The notes beneath the pieces are model-generated. The model was not told where the DNA came from. It saw only the letters and a list, made by a program, of their open reading frames with translations, and ran no database searches. The position numbers and the translations under genes are program-made. Shown one piece after another: positions 24,523 to 33,513 of a DNA stretch of 64,000 nt (its first letter is position 1; each line of letters begins with the position of its first letter). Source of the stretch: Nitratireductor sp. (GTDB lineage: Bacteria > Pseudomonadota > Alphaproteobacteria > Rhizobiales > Rhizobiaceae); assembly GCA_020637805.1 (NCBI GenBank), contig JACKJU010000002.1:310001-374000 (forward strand), in the 5' to 3' direction.

Positions 24523-25618
24523 TCAATTACCGGTCGTATTGCTGGAAGGCGGCTGATCCTTGGTCTCTTCTGACGAATTGTAAGAACGCGAAGAACCACT
24601 AATATTTAGGCAGGCATAATATGCCCTCGGCGTCGCGGCCTTGCCGCATTCGAGAAACGCTCCAAGATCGTATTCATATTCGTACGACATGTAAGGCGCT
24701 ATCAGGTACCTGACCGTATCGTTCTCGGAATTGCCAAAACGGTCAATGGTTCCGTCCAGTTCCGGGCTCAGGACCAAAATGGCTTTCCGCAGCTCGTCGC
24801 CCTTGAGGAAGTTGTCCGGAAGCTGATCGAACGGTCCGTCAAGATAGTTGTTGAGACCGATATTGCCACCATAAACTCCGATCAGGACTTTTCTCTCGGC
24901 TATGTTGTCGTTGAGAAAAGCGAAGCCCGTGCGACAGCCAATTGAAATGTCCGGTGAAAGCTCGGATTTCCGGGAGTTCGTCAGCAACTGCGGCTGTCTC
25001 GTCAAGGATGTATTTGAAGGCCCGTGCCGGTGCATCGAACACAAGGAAGAAGCGGAAACCTGACTCGTCGAAGATGGGCCCCAGATATTCTTCCGAACTC
25101 CATGATGATCGAAGCAGGCGGCTCCACGCCTTCCATCTGATTGAGTTGGAAGGCCACGCTCCGTCCTTGAGTAACCTCATACAAGAGGTCCCCCTGCTTT
25201 TCACGTCGACGCCGCGTTCGCTGTCCCAGATCACGGTGTAGTCGGTTTCCTCGCCCTGCCATTCCGTGAAGTCCCGGAAATAGCTCATATGGACCTTGCC
25301 TTCGTCACGCGTTTCTGCGTCGAAACGCAAATTGCCAGCCCACTTCACGCCGCCATGATAGAAATAGAAATAGTAGTAGTTTTCCGTCGGATAGACCGTA
25401 ACCTGGTCCGGCAGACTGTTGAGAACGAATTCCAGAACGGCTTCCGGATTCGTTACGTCCAGTGAGCTGTTCAACCGTACATCTTCAACATATTGTTGAT
25501 CTGTGAACAGCCGGGGCATGTTTGCTGTTTCCGCCTTGGCAAGACCAGGCATCCACACCGCAATGGCGAGAATGACCATCACCGCAATGCGTTCAATTCT
25601 TTGTAGGAATTCACTCAT
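24523..25618 (-). pseudogene. Frameshifted secreted protein, function unknown
   Basis: The start has a clear signal peptide (IAVMVILAIAVWMPGLAKA). The protein then reads well for about 140 codons, rich in Tyr/Phe (ENYYYFYFYHGG). At a G5 run near 25190 the sense continues in another frame (GDLLYEVTQGRSVAFQLNQ), returns to the first near 25095 (EEYLGPIFDESGFRFFLVFD), and shifts again near 24948 to IGCRTGFAFLNDN and on to the stop at 24523. Three frameshifts in 1.1 kb indicate decay, unless the assembly has indels. No known domain was recognised. It lies between IS remnants. Confidence 0.65.
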
Positions 25619-25809
25619 ACTCGCTTGCCTTCTACCGGATTCAGTCTGTTTTCCGCCCGCGACATTGGACGGCCTGCCCCTGCCAAATGTTCACTCAACA
25701 AAGCAGCTGTTCAAGGAAGTTGAAGCTCAAGTGATTATTGGTCAAGCCTGCTTGCCCGGGTACTGACCTGCCTTGAACATCGGCTGCTGTTCGTTCCCTG
25801 ACTGTTATT

Positions 25810-26385
25810 TCACCGTCCTTGTGCCTCGGCCTTGGAGAGTTTTTTCTTGTGTTGTTGCTGGGCAGAAGACTGCTTCCTGTTGTGCTGCTCAGCCGCAGAC
25901 CGCTTCTTGTTGTGCTGCTCCGCAGCAGACCTTTTCTTGAGGTGTTGCTGGGCAGAAGATTGCTTCTTGTTGTGCTGCTCCGCGGCAGACCGCTGCTTGC
26001 TGTGCTGCTCGGCCGCAGACCTTTTCTTTGAGTGCTGCTCGGCTGCAGGCCGCTGCTTGCTGTGCTGCTCTGCCGCAGACCTTTTCTTGGAGTGCTGCTC
26101 GGCTGCAGATCGCTGCTTGCTGTGCTGCTCCGCGGCAGACCTTTTCTTGGAGTGCTGCTCGGCGGCAGACCGCTGCTTGCTGTGCTGCTCGGCTGCAGAT
26201 CGCTGCTTGCTGTGCTGCTCCGCGGCAGACCTTTTCTTGGAGTGCTGCTCGGCTGCAGACCGCTGCTTGCTGTGCTGTTCGGCTGCAGATCGCTGCTTGC
26301 TGTGCTGCTCTGCGGCAGACCTTTTCTTGGAGTGCTGCTCGGCGGCGGAACGCTGCTTGCTGTGCTGCTCCGCCTTCGACCTCAC
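25810..26385 (-). CDS. Decapeptide-repeat tail ORF (probably the end of the repeat-tailed gene starting at 29496)
   Basis: 191 codons made almost entirely of a 10-residue unit, SAAEQHSKQR/SAAEQHSKKR, ending KKLSKAEAQGR. The composition (Lys, Gln, His, Ser, Ala, Glu) is hydrophilic and helix-prone. It shares the reading frame (modulo 3) of the gene starting at 29496 and lies on the same strand, so it is more plausibly that gene's C-terminal tail than an independent gene; the sequence between shifts frame several times. The absence of stops is weak evidence of coding, because the 30-bp unit is open in several frames on both strands. Confidence 0.35.
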   Translation of the reverse strand: MRSKAEQHSKQRSAAEQHSKKRSAAEQHSKQRSAAEQHSKQRSAAEQHSKKRSAAEQHSKQRSAAEQHSKQRSAAEQHSKKRSAAEQHSKQRSAAEQHSKKRSAAEQHSKQRPAAEQHSKKRSAAEQHSKQRSAAEQHNKKQSSAQQHLKKRSAAEQHNKKRSAAEQHNRKQSSAQQQHKKKLSKAEAQGR

Positions 26386-26860
26386 CTTCGAATGCTGCTC
26401 GGCTGCAGACCGCTTCTTGGAGTGCTGCTCGGCGGCAGACCGCTGCTGTTGTGCTCTTCGGCCTTCGACCTCACTTTCGAATGATGTTCGGATGCTGAGC
26501 GCTGCTTGTTGTGCTGCTCAGCCGCAGATCTCTGCTTGCTGTGCTGCTCAGATGCTGAGCTCTGCTTGTTGTGCTCCTCAGCCTTCGACCTAATCTTCGA
26601 ATGCTGCGGAGCCAGCCGAGCGACTTGTCGTGCTCTTCGGTTTTCGACTTCAACTTCGAATGATGTTGTGAGGGCCGAGCGCTGCTTATTGTGCTCTTGG
26701 GTCTTCGATCTGATCTTCGAATGGTGTTCGGCATCAGAGCGAATGATGTTGTGCTGTTGTCCTTTCGAACGATCTTTCGAATGAGGCCCGGTGCCCGATC
26801 TGATGACCGAGTGATGCTCAGTATTCGACTTGAGTTTCGAGATGATGCTCGCTGTCAGTT
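25830..26860. repeat. Tandem 30-bp repeat array (about 34 units)
   Basis: Contiguous 30-bp units such as the plus-strand CTGCTTGCTGTGCTGCTC core, highly conserved from 25830 to 26400 and increasingly degenerate to 26860. On the minus strand each unit encodes RSAAEQHSKx. In the degenerate part, units such as KSNTEHHSVI, RSDAEHHSKI and RSKTQEHNKQ keep the 10-residue period, with frame changes between blocks. There are no unique spacers, so this is not a CRISPR array. Confidence 0.9.
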
Positions 26861-27470
26861 TCTTGCGATCATGCCGGAGCGTTGCTTGTCATGCCATGAC
26901 TTGCTCTTGTCATGCACGGAGAGTTCTTGTTGTGCCAGGACTGGTTCTTGTCATGCCATGGCGCGTCTTGTCATGCCAGGATTTCGACTTGATCGTGCCA
27001 CGAGCAGTACTTGTCATGCCAAGAGATTCTTGTCGTGCCAAGACCTGACCTTGTCGTAGCAGGAACGGTTGAGTGCGTGCCAGGAACGATCGATGTCATG
27101 CCATGACTGGGTTTTCAGGTGCCACGAATTCTTGCGCTCGTGCAGGGAAAGTTCCTTCGAATGCCAGGAACGGTTACGCCAGTGCCGGAAAGGTTCTTCG
27201 AGAGTGCCATGACCGTTCACGATCGTGCCAGGAGCGGTTCCGGTCGTGCCACGAGACATTCTTATCGTGCCAGGAGCGGTTCCGGTCGTGCCATGACAGA
27301 TCTCTGCCATGCCAGGAGCGGTTGCGCCAGTGCCGGAAAGGTCCTTGTCATGCCACGAGCGGTCGAGATCGTGCCATGAACGATTCCTGTAGTGCCACGA
27401 ACGCTCACGGCTGTGCCCGACCAATTCCGCTCGTGCCAGGAACGATCCACGCGGTGCATTGGGGAACCAT
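26861..27470. repeat. Tandem 21-bp repeat array (about 25 units, heptad R-S-W-H-D-x-x)
   Basis: On the minus strand the units encode heptads such as RSWHDRN, LSWHDRN, RSWHDKN and NSWHLKT. The register persists, but the reading frame carrying it changes several times between 27430 and 26870. Two changes coincide with the recurring sequence CTTTCCGGCACTGGCG. Rhizobial secreted proteins with HxKxxS-like heptad tails are known, which supports the minus strand as the coding strand. Confidence 0.8.
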
Positions 27471-29496
27471 CGCGCTGATGCGTCATGGTACGCAAATGAA
27501 CCGGCGGCGGAGCAGGCGGGATGGTCAGGTCCGGCGGTACAAATTCAGTAAAGTCGACCGGTTCACATGGTTGATAAATGTCTATGTCACCGATTTCGGT
27601 CGCCTCATTGCTGTCAATGCCGTACCCGATCGGGTTGCCATTGGCATCAACATTGATGTCGGAATCGATCATGTAGGAGTTCGCCGGCCCCTCATCCGAA
27701 GTGACGGGAGGAGCAGCAGCCAATTGCAGGGCTTGCGCCGGCTCTATCTCGGAGAGCAACTCGGCCGGCGTTCCCTGAATGCCATCTACCCAGCTATCGT
27801 CGTCATAGAGATCGGTCGCGGCATTGTAGCAAGGACCCATCGGAGAGCACAGGTTGTCCCCGGTCATCCAGACGAACTCGTTCGGCCGTTCCAGATCGAT
27901 CTCGCCGGAGGAATCATAGCCGTATCCAAAGTCGCATCCGCCAGCGCCACCGGCGCGAATCCGCGGAACGCCTTCGACATCGCGTTCGTGGAAACTCACA
28001 TCATACCGGCCTACTGGCCGCCAGATTCCGTCTTCACCGATTTCATAGCGCAGCACGCGCGATTCATGCGGGCGCGCAAAGCCGTTTTCCTGATCCAGGC
28101 CCAGGTTCCGAACCGCGCCCCTTTCTGCGACAAGCATTACGGTCTGCGGACCGCAATCGGCAAATTCGATATCGGTAACGGCATTGCTGTTGCCAGCCAT
28201 TTTGCCGGCCGGCGCATCAGGAGGGAAAAATGCCGGCAGGATGAATTCGCGGCGATTGCTGGTGATGTCGAATTCGCCGTCATCGCCGATTCGAATCGAC
28301 CAGATTGAGTTCCGGCGATCCGTCCCGGCGCCATCCCATTCCGGATTGCCAAAGCCTTCGCTTCCCCAAATCCCGTAATAGAGACGGGTTTCTTTTGTTT
28401 TTTCATCGTAGCGGATGCCAAGGCCCCAGGGCCGCCTGCGAAAATCGGCGTAATTCCAGCATTCCGGGCTGCGCTCGAACGCGCCAGCCGGGCAATTGTC
28501 AATATTGGCGGCAGTATTCGGGTCGAAAACGACCGGATCCAGCGAAAGGGACGCACCTGTCCAAGCGTCCACAAAGCCCGGGCGAACATCAAGCCCGTGG
28601 TCAAGATAGCTCAGTTCCCTTCCGTCTGCGCCGGACAGACGGTGGATCATGCCCGTCTCAAGATCGGTGACGAACAATTGGCGGTGCCAGCGATCATAGG
28701 CAACATTGCCAAGTGCCGCTCCGGTATTTGGTCGGCCCTCAAGCTTGATATCGGCGAATACTTCCGGAATATACCCTGTTACGGCCGACAGTTTGTATAC
28801 AGTGCCCGGCCCACCATCCGGCCCCCACATGCCGAACATCCAGTCTTTCGTACCAGGCTCAAGGTGCAGGCCGAATGCAGATGTGGCGGTGACGTAAATA
28901 TTCGGTTCGGTGAAATCATCCATCGCGATGCCGAATATCTGCCCTGCATCTGCCGCTGTCGCCGGCGAACGCTGCGGTTCATCATACCAGTGCTGGCCTA
29001 CCGAAGGCTGGCCCGGGCCGCGCAGATCTAGAATACTGCCCACCAAACCATCCGGATCAATGACTGTAACCGGCCCGCTGGGCCCGTTTTCCGTAATCGT
29101 TCCCGAGAATCGTGTGTGATAAGCCTCGCCCGCTTCAAGCGGCCTGAAACTCAATGCGGGCAGAGTTGCCAATTCGGCATCTGTTGGCGGCGGCGGAGCC
29201 GCACTGTAGTCCGGCGCGGGCGCAACCTTAGAATAATCTGGCGGTGGAGGCGGATCCTCTGTTGCCCCAGCACTTCCGCCGGTTCGGATGCCCGGTGAAG
29301 GTGGCGGCGGAGGCGTGGCATCCGTTGGCGGGGGCGTATAGTCCGGTTCAGCCGGCGCCATTGCCGGTGGCGGTGGAGGGATGTAGTCTCCCGAATTGGA
29401 CTGGGCAAAGATTGGGGCCGCAGCAATTACATTGCCAACAAGGCAGATAATCGCACTTGGCAGCAGTTTACCTAAGAGCGGTCGATAGCGAGCCAT
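27262..29496 (-). CDS. Proline-rich, beta-propeller-like exported protein running into the repeat tail; probably frameshifted
   Basis: 744 codons. A signal peptide (SAIICLVGNVIAAAPIFA) is followed by a proline-rich stretch (residues 40-110, PPPPPAMAP, TPPPPPSPG) and a domain of about 500 residues with propeller-like blades (GNVAYDRWHRQLFVTDLETGMIHRLSG, LPALSFRPLEAGEAYHTRF). Then comes another Pro-rich linker and one clear RSWHERN heptad near codon 690. After that this frame stops making heptads, while another frame takes them up, so the annotated C-terminus (RSVMARPEPLLAR) is probably out of frame. The full product would reach 25810, about 1200 residues. Conserved in Hyphomicrobiales as an uncharacterised exported protein; function unknown, possibly surface or envelope associated. 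Confidence 0.7.
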   Translation of the reverse strand: MARYRPLLGKLLPSAIICLVGNVIAAAPIFAQSNSGDYIPPPPPAMAPAEPDYTPPPTDATPPPPPSPGIRTGGSAGATEDPPPPPDYSKVAPAPDYSAAPPPPTDAELATLPALSFRPLEAGEAYHTRFSGTITENGPSGPVTVIDPDGLVGSILDLRGPGQPSVGQHWYDEPQRSPATAADAGQIFGIAMDDFTEPNIYVTATSAFGLHLEPGTKDWMFGMWGPDGGPGTVYKLSAVTGYIPEVFADIKLEGRPNTGAALGNVAYDRWHRQLFVTDLETGMIHRLSGADGRELSYLDHGLDVRPGFVDAWTGASLSLDPVVFDPNTAANIDNCPAGAFERSPECWNYADFRRRPWGLGIRYDEKTKETRLYYGIWGSEGFGNPEWDGAGTDRRNSIWSIRIGDDGEFDITSNRREFILPAFFPPDAPAGKMAGNSNAVTDIEFADCGPQTVMLVAERGAVRNLGLDQENGFARPHESRVLRYEIGEDGIWRPVGRYDVSFHERDVEGVPRIRAGGAGGCDFGYGYDSSGEIDLERPNEFVWMTGDNLCSPMGPCYNAATDLYDDDSWVDGIQGTPAELLSEIEPAQALQLAAAPPVTSDEGPANSYMIDSDINVDANGNPIGYGIDSNEATEIGDIDIYQPCEPVDFTEFVPPDLTIPPAPPPVHLRTMTHQRDGSPMHRVDRSWHERNWSGTAVSVRGTTGIVHGTISTARGMTRTFPALAQPLLAWQRSVMARPEPLLAR

Positions 29497-29778
29497 ACTC
29501 CTTCACCTCCCAGTCTCGATTCATTCCTCCATTGGGCGAATTCAACCATCTCCCAATTGCCTCTCCCGCGACTTTGAGACGATGCGGCTCTCCAACGGCC
29601 TGACAGTACCCTACACTGCGCATAAGATGAAATGACCTAAATCAATTCTGCATAAGTATTTCTTATAAATCAGTAGAAGCATCGATTTGTGCTTTCAAGC
29701 GCGAGACAAGAGGGACCTGTCAAACTGCCTTGAAATGCCTTCGAAAGACGGCCTCATTGTGGGCTTCTGACCTGTGCA

Positions 29779-29805
29779 CCAAGTCTCATCCGCCTTTGCG
29801 CGGAG
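29779..29805. repeat. 27-bp repeat, copy 2 (likely IS end)
   Basis: 26 of 27 bases match 24284-24310 in the same orientation. It flanks the other side of the decayed 5.5-kb segment holding the pseudogene and the repeat-tailed gene. Confidence 0.7.
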
Positions 29806-30006
29806 CCCATGTTTTGGATGCTGTGAGACCCATCTTTGGACCGCCGGAAGTTGGAGTTTTCCGGCTTTGATCACGATGGCAGGTTGGTAATGCCACCGGG
29901 ATTATGCAGTGCAATCGGGACGTTGTACCCAATTGCCGACTTATGGTCAGCCGGCGATGCATGGGAGAGTTTTCCCCCATGCGCACGTATCTGTGTAAGC
30001 GCTCGG

Positions 30007-30336
30007 TTATAGCCAAAGAAGAGCTGGCATTTTCACAAGCCGAAACAGTCTCGCCCGTTTACGAGCCATCGTCGGCTTTACCAAGGTGCGAAAAAACATA
30101 TGCAGCCAGATCTGGGTGAGCAGCTTTCTGGGTTTGATGTCCGGGGCAGTGTTTCCGAACCTGCGATCGATGTCCGACAGAAGCTTGCTGGTGCTGAAGT
30201 TCGGAGGTGCCACGTAAGCCAGCAACAGTAGGGCGACACCCTCTGCCTTGCACAATTCGCTGCGACGAAGGTCTGGCGATCGAACTGCCTCGATGTGAAG
30301 GGCGAGGGGAGTCTGGATGATAGAAATGATCTTCAT
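30007..30336 (-). CDS. Uncertain small ORF, hypothetical
   Basis: 109 codons from an ATG at 30336 with AGAGG seven bases upstream (the frame is open from 30399). No domain recognised. The protein is basic at its C-terminus (PTMARKRARLFRLVKMP) and has a hydrophobic patch (EGVALLLLAYVAPP). Lying among IS debris it may be a remnant or chance frame. Confidence 0.22.
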   Translation of the reverse strand: MKIISIIQTPLALHIEAVRSPDLRRSELCKAEGVALLLLAYVAPPNFSTSKLLSDIDRRFGNTAPDIKPRKLLTQIWLHMFFRTLVKPTMARKRARLFRLVKMPALLWL

Positions 30337-30533
30337 GTTCAGCCTCTGCCGTTCGGATTGATTGCAGCTCCTTTTCGCTGCTCTCCCTTTGTCATGCACG
30401 GGGCTTTCGCCTGTCGGTGTACAGATTTGTGCACTAAGCGGGAGAATTGCTAAACGGGGTGGTTTTGTGTTGAAAAAATCACCCGAAATTTTTAATGTAT
30501 TTCAATGAGATAGGGCAGATTATGCCAAAAATT

Positions 30534-30607
30534 TGGCTGGGGATCCTGGATTCGAACCAGGACTGACGGAGTCAGAGTCCGCTGTTCTACCGTTAAACTA
30601 ATCCCCA
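30534..30607 (-). tRNA. tRNA-Gln (anticodon CTG)
   Basis: 74 nt on the minus strand with acceptor TGGGGAT/ATCCCCA, an encoded CCA end, a D-arm with AACGGTAGAAC, anticodon loop CTCTGAC (anticodon CTG), and T-loop GGTTCGAATCC. The anticodon stem GCGGA/TCCGT pairs with one G-U. Confidence 0.95.
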
Positions 30608-31404
30608 AATAACCCTGGCAGGGCAGGGTTTCTGGCGGTTTCCTCCAAGGGCTGATAGTGGCCGCTCCGGAGTTGCTTGGACCGCAGTCGAGATGCTTGG
30701 TACATTTTCCGTTCTTTCATTGCAAGCAGGTTTTTGAACCGCTTTTCCACCTCTTTCAGCCACTGTCGAAATGATCGCTGGATAGTACCTGCATGCGACC
30801 GCTCGAATAAACGGCACTCTCCGATTGCTGGCAGGGACGGTGTGCCGTCATCTTCACATGTTCTTCATCATGAAGCGGAGCAGAAGAGAGAACTTCCGAT
30901 TGCACCGGAACGGACGAAATCGAAATGCAGCTGTGAATCCAGTTGCTTGCCGAACGCGGCTAGTTCGAACTGGCCGTAAGGTGATCCCGAAGGCCAAGGC
31001 ATTGCAAGCGGGGTCAGGATGTCCGCGATGCTGCAGGGGCGACACCAACCGCAGTCACGATTGGTGACTCGTGGTGCATGGTCTGCCTGACGATCAAGCG
31101 TTAGCTTGGTGGTCCAATTGCCGATGCTTGCAATGCCGTGGCCCAAGGTGAGGGCAGGGTATGGCGGAATATCCCGCGGTGGAAGTCCCGATTGGTTCAA
31201 TTCAAGCAGGACATTGGAAATGGAATCCAGGCATTGCTCGGCCGCAATTAGCCGAATACTGGTGCGGCCGCATCCGCATCCAAGACAGGCAGGTGGACTT
31301 CTGGCCAGCGCGCGCCGGGAAGATGCTGCATGGCTCAAACAGCCATAAAGTACAGGTTTTGATTGTTCGCGAATTGATATCTTCTGCCTGACGGGAGGAA
31401 GAAG
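30608..31404. other. Intergenic region upstream of nosR
   Basis: About 800 bp with no convincing gene. A 156-codon minus frame (30868-31338) has no RBS or recognised domain. The last 60 bp should hold the nosR promoter; TTGTTCGCGAATTGA with a central TTCGCGAA palindrome near 31365 is the only dyad noticed. No TTGCG-N4-TGCAA box like those of the nirK island was seen. Confidence 0.4.
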
Positions 31405-33513
31405 ATGCCGAAGTGGTTTGCCATTGGACGGGGAGTGCCGCGTTCCGCGATGACATCGGCGTTCTGCTTCGTGTGCGCGGTTTTTTTTGCCCTTCAGATC
31501 AGCGTGGCGGCGAACGCGGCAGCTGAACCGTTCTCAGAAAGTGACATTGCGAGCCTGATTGAGCCGCCTTACCAGCTGGGTGAGAGTGTTTCACCGGGCA
31601 CGTGGGAATTGGTGAACCTTGACGGCCGCCTGGCGGGGTATGCTTTCGAAACCGCCAGCCATGCGCCGCTTCCCGGATTCTCCGGTGCACCGATAAACAT
31701 GCTGGTCTCGATCACGACGGAAGGCAAGTTCATCGATGTCGAGATTCTTTCCCACAACGAACCAATCTTCGTTTCGGGTCTGGGCCAGAAGCCGTTCGAT
31801 GAATTCGTCGAGCAGTACAAGGGCCTGTCGATCAACGATTCAATCGTGGTCGGTGTGCCCTATGGCGGCAAGGACCAGGCCAGTTCGCTCGTCTACCTCA
31901 AGGGGGTTACCAAGGCGACGGCGAGCGTACGTATCGCCCATGAATCAATAATCGGTTCTGCATTCGACGTTGCCAGGCAAAAACTTGCGGGTATCGGCAG
32001 GCGGGTGGAGGCCTCGCCGCGCAAGACGGTCAGCCGCGAGTGGACATGGCAGGAACTGGTGGAGGCGGGTGTCGCGACGCGACGGCTTGTCACCAACGCA
32101 GAAATTGACCAGGCCTTCGCCGGCTCGACCTGGGAAGACGACGATCCGGTGGCGAGGCAGGATCCGGAAGGCGCATTTCTCGATCTCTGGGTGGTCGACA
32201 TCGGTCCTGCCGAGATCGCAAAAGCCGTTCTTTCTCCAAGGGGTTTCGCCAACTTGCAGCGGTTCCTCGAGATATCCCCCAACGACGAGCCAATCCTTGT
32301 GATCGATGCGGCGCGCCACGGTCTGGTCAGCGAGGATTTCATTCGCAATACCAGCCCGGATCTCCTGTCTGCCCGCCAGGATGGTCTTCCCGTCGCTCTG
32401 CGCGATTCCGACCTCGACTTTTCCCTGGCCGAAGGTGTGCCAGGCAACACTGCCCTGATCCTCAGAACCGACCGCCGTCTCGGGTTCGATCCAACGCGCG
32501 AATGGGAAATGAGCGTGCGCGCGGTTCGCAAACATGGCTCATTCATGCCATTGATAGGAACGGTTGATCTGACCGCGATACACAAGACGGATGCGGGCTT
32601 TTTCGACGTGGTGGAACCTCCGGTCCCCCTTCCGCCGTGGCAGGAAGCAATCCGTCAAAGGGCATCGGACCTCGTGATATTGGTCGTGTTCCTTGCCACC
32701 CTGTTCTTCATCCTGCTTGTGCGGATGAACCGGCTTGCCGCTCTTTCCCTCTATACGCCAGTACGGCTGGCCATACTTGCATTCGTCATTGCCTTCGCGG
32801 GATGGTGGGGCCAGGGTCAGCTATCGATTGCCACCGTGCTGGGTGTCGGCAGATCTGCCATCGAAGGCAACAGCCTGGCCTTTCTTGCCTACGATCCTTT
32901 TTCTTTGACAATCTGGATTTTCGTACTCGTCTCATTCGTGATCTGGGGGCGCGGGTTTTTCTGCGGCTGGGTCTGTCCCTTTGGTGCAATGCAGGAATTT
33001 GCCCATCACGCGGGCCGGCTTCTCCGCCTGCCAGTTCTGTCCGTGCCGGACCCGGTCGACCGTGTTCTCGTCAATTTCAAATATCTTGTCCTCGCGGCAA
33101 TGGTTGGAGCGATGGTCTTCATGCCTGCCCTCAACGACACCCTCATCGAGATCGAACCCTTCAAGACCGCCGTCACAACCTACTTCCTGAGGGAATGGTA
33201 CTACGTTGCATATGCTGTGGGGCTGCTCATCGTGTCGATGTTTGTCTTCAAGGCGTTTTGCAGATGGATTTGTCCGCTAGGTGCCTTCATGGCCATTGCG
33301 GGCCTCCTGCGCCGAAAGGACTGGATCGAGCGGCGCCGTGAATGCGGGTCGCCCTGCCAGTTGTGCCGCGTCCGATGCAATTACGGTGCGATCAGGAAAA
33401 CCGGTGCAATAAGGTATGACGAGTGTTTCCAGTGCCTTGACTGCGTAAGGATCCATGACGATCCGGGAACATGCGTGCCGCTTGTTCTGGAGCGGAAGGG
33501 AAAGACCATATGA
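31405..33513 (+). CDS. nosR: NosR/NirI family membrane flavo-iron-sulfur protein
   Basis: 702 aa; ATG with GGGAGGAAG upstream. A signal/TM segment is followed by a periplasmic FMN-binding domain (about residues 60-195) containing GVTKAT, a loose match to the flavinylation site [S/T]GAT. A long periplasmic middle follows, then five to six TM helices from about residue 420. Two CxxxCP motifs (CGWVCPFGAMQEF near 515, CRWICPLGAF near 620) and a C-terminal ferredoxin-like region (CQLCRVRC, CFQCLDC) complete it. NosR passes electrons to nitrous oxide reductase. No nosZDFYL lies here; the next genes are apbE and PQQ-alcohol-oxidation genes, so it may serve a quinoprotein system instead. Confidence 0.85.
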   Translation: MPKWFAIGRGVPRSAMTSAFCFVCAVFFALQISVAANAAAEPFSESDIASLIEPPYQLGESVSPGTWELVNLDGRLAGYAFETASHAPLPGFSGAPINMLVSITTEGKFIDVEILSHNEPIFVSGLGQKPFDEFVEQYKGLSINDSIVVGVPYGGKDQASSLVYLKGVTKATASVRIAHESIIGSAFDVARQKLAGIGRRVEASPRKTVSREWTWQELVEAGVATRRLVTNAEIDQAFAGSTWEDDDPVARQDPEGAFLDLWVVDIGPAEIAKAVLSPRGFANLQRFLEISPNDEPILVIDAARHGLVSEDFIRNTSPDLLSARQDGLPVALRDSDLDFSLAEGVPGNTALILRTDRRLGFDPTREWEMSVRAVRKHGSFMPLIGTVDLTAIHKTDAGFFDVVEPPVPLPPWQEAIRQRASDLVILVVFLATLFFILLVRMNRLAALSLYTPVRLAILAFVIAFAGWWGQGQLSIATVLGVGRSAIEGNSLAFLAYDPFSLTIWIFVLVSFVIWGRGFFCGWVCPFGAMQEFAHHAGRLLRLPVLSVPDPVDRVLVNFKYLVLAAMVGAMVFMPALNDTLIEIEPFKTAVTTYFLREWYYVAYAVGLLIVSMFVFKAFCRWICPLGAFMAIAGLLRRKDWIERRRECGSPCQLCRVRCNYGAIRKTGAIRYDECFQCLDCVRIHDDPGTCVPLVLERKGKTI

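Larger units (their letters stand above)
29497..30533. other. Intergenic, IS-derived debris
   Basis: About 1 kb. The first 280 bp hold the likely promoter of the repeat-tailed gene and nothing else recognised. 29779-29870 looks like an IS end: the 27-bp repeat, then CCGGAA-N9-TTCCGG (29844-29864). The rest holds one uncertain ORF (30007-30336). The stretch near the tRNA is AT-rich. Confidence 0.45.

Noticed and set aside
25832..26593. Cys/Leu-rich plus-strand ORF in the 30-bp repeats
   Set aside because: The unit is open in several frames; the Cys-Cys-Ser-Ala product has no start signals, while the minus frame is in phase with the upstream gene.
25830..26860. Possible CRISPR array
   Set aside because: Repeats are contiguous with no unique spacers, and no cas genes are present.
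27073..28308. 411-codon plus-strand frame
   Set aside because: Antisense to the signal-peptide-bearing exported protein; its first part comes from the 21-bp repeats.
30868..31338. 156-codon minus ORF before nosR
   Set aside because: No RBS or family resemblance; overlaps plus frames of similar quality.
31355..31380. Fnr box before nosR
   Set aside because: TTGAT is followed by TGTTCGCGAA rather than N4-ATCAA; only a short TTCGCGAA palindrome is present.
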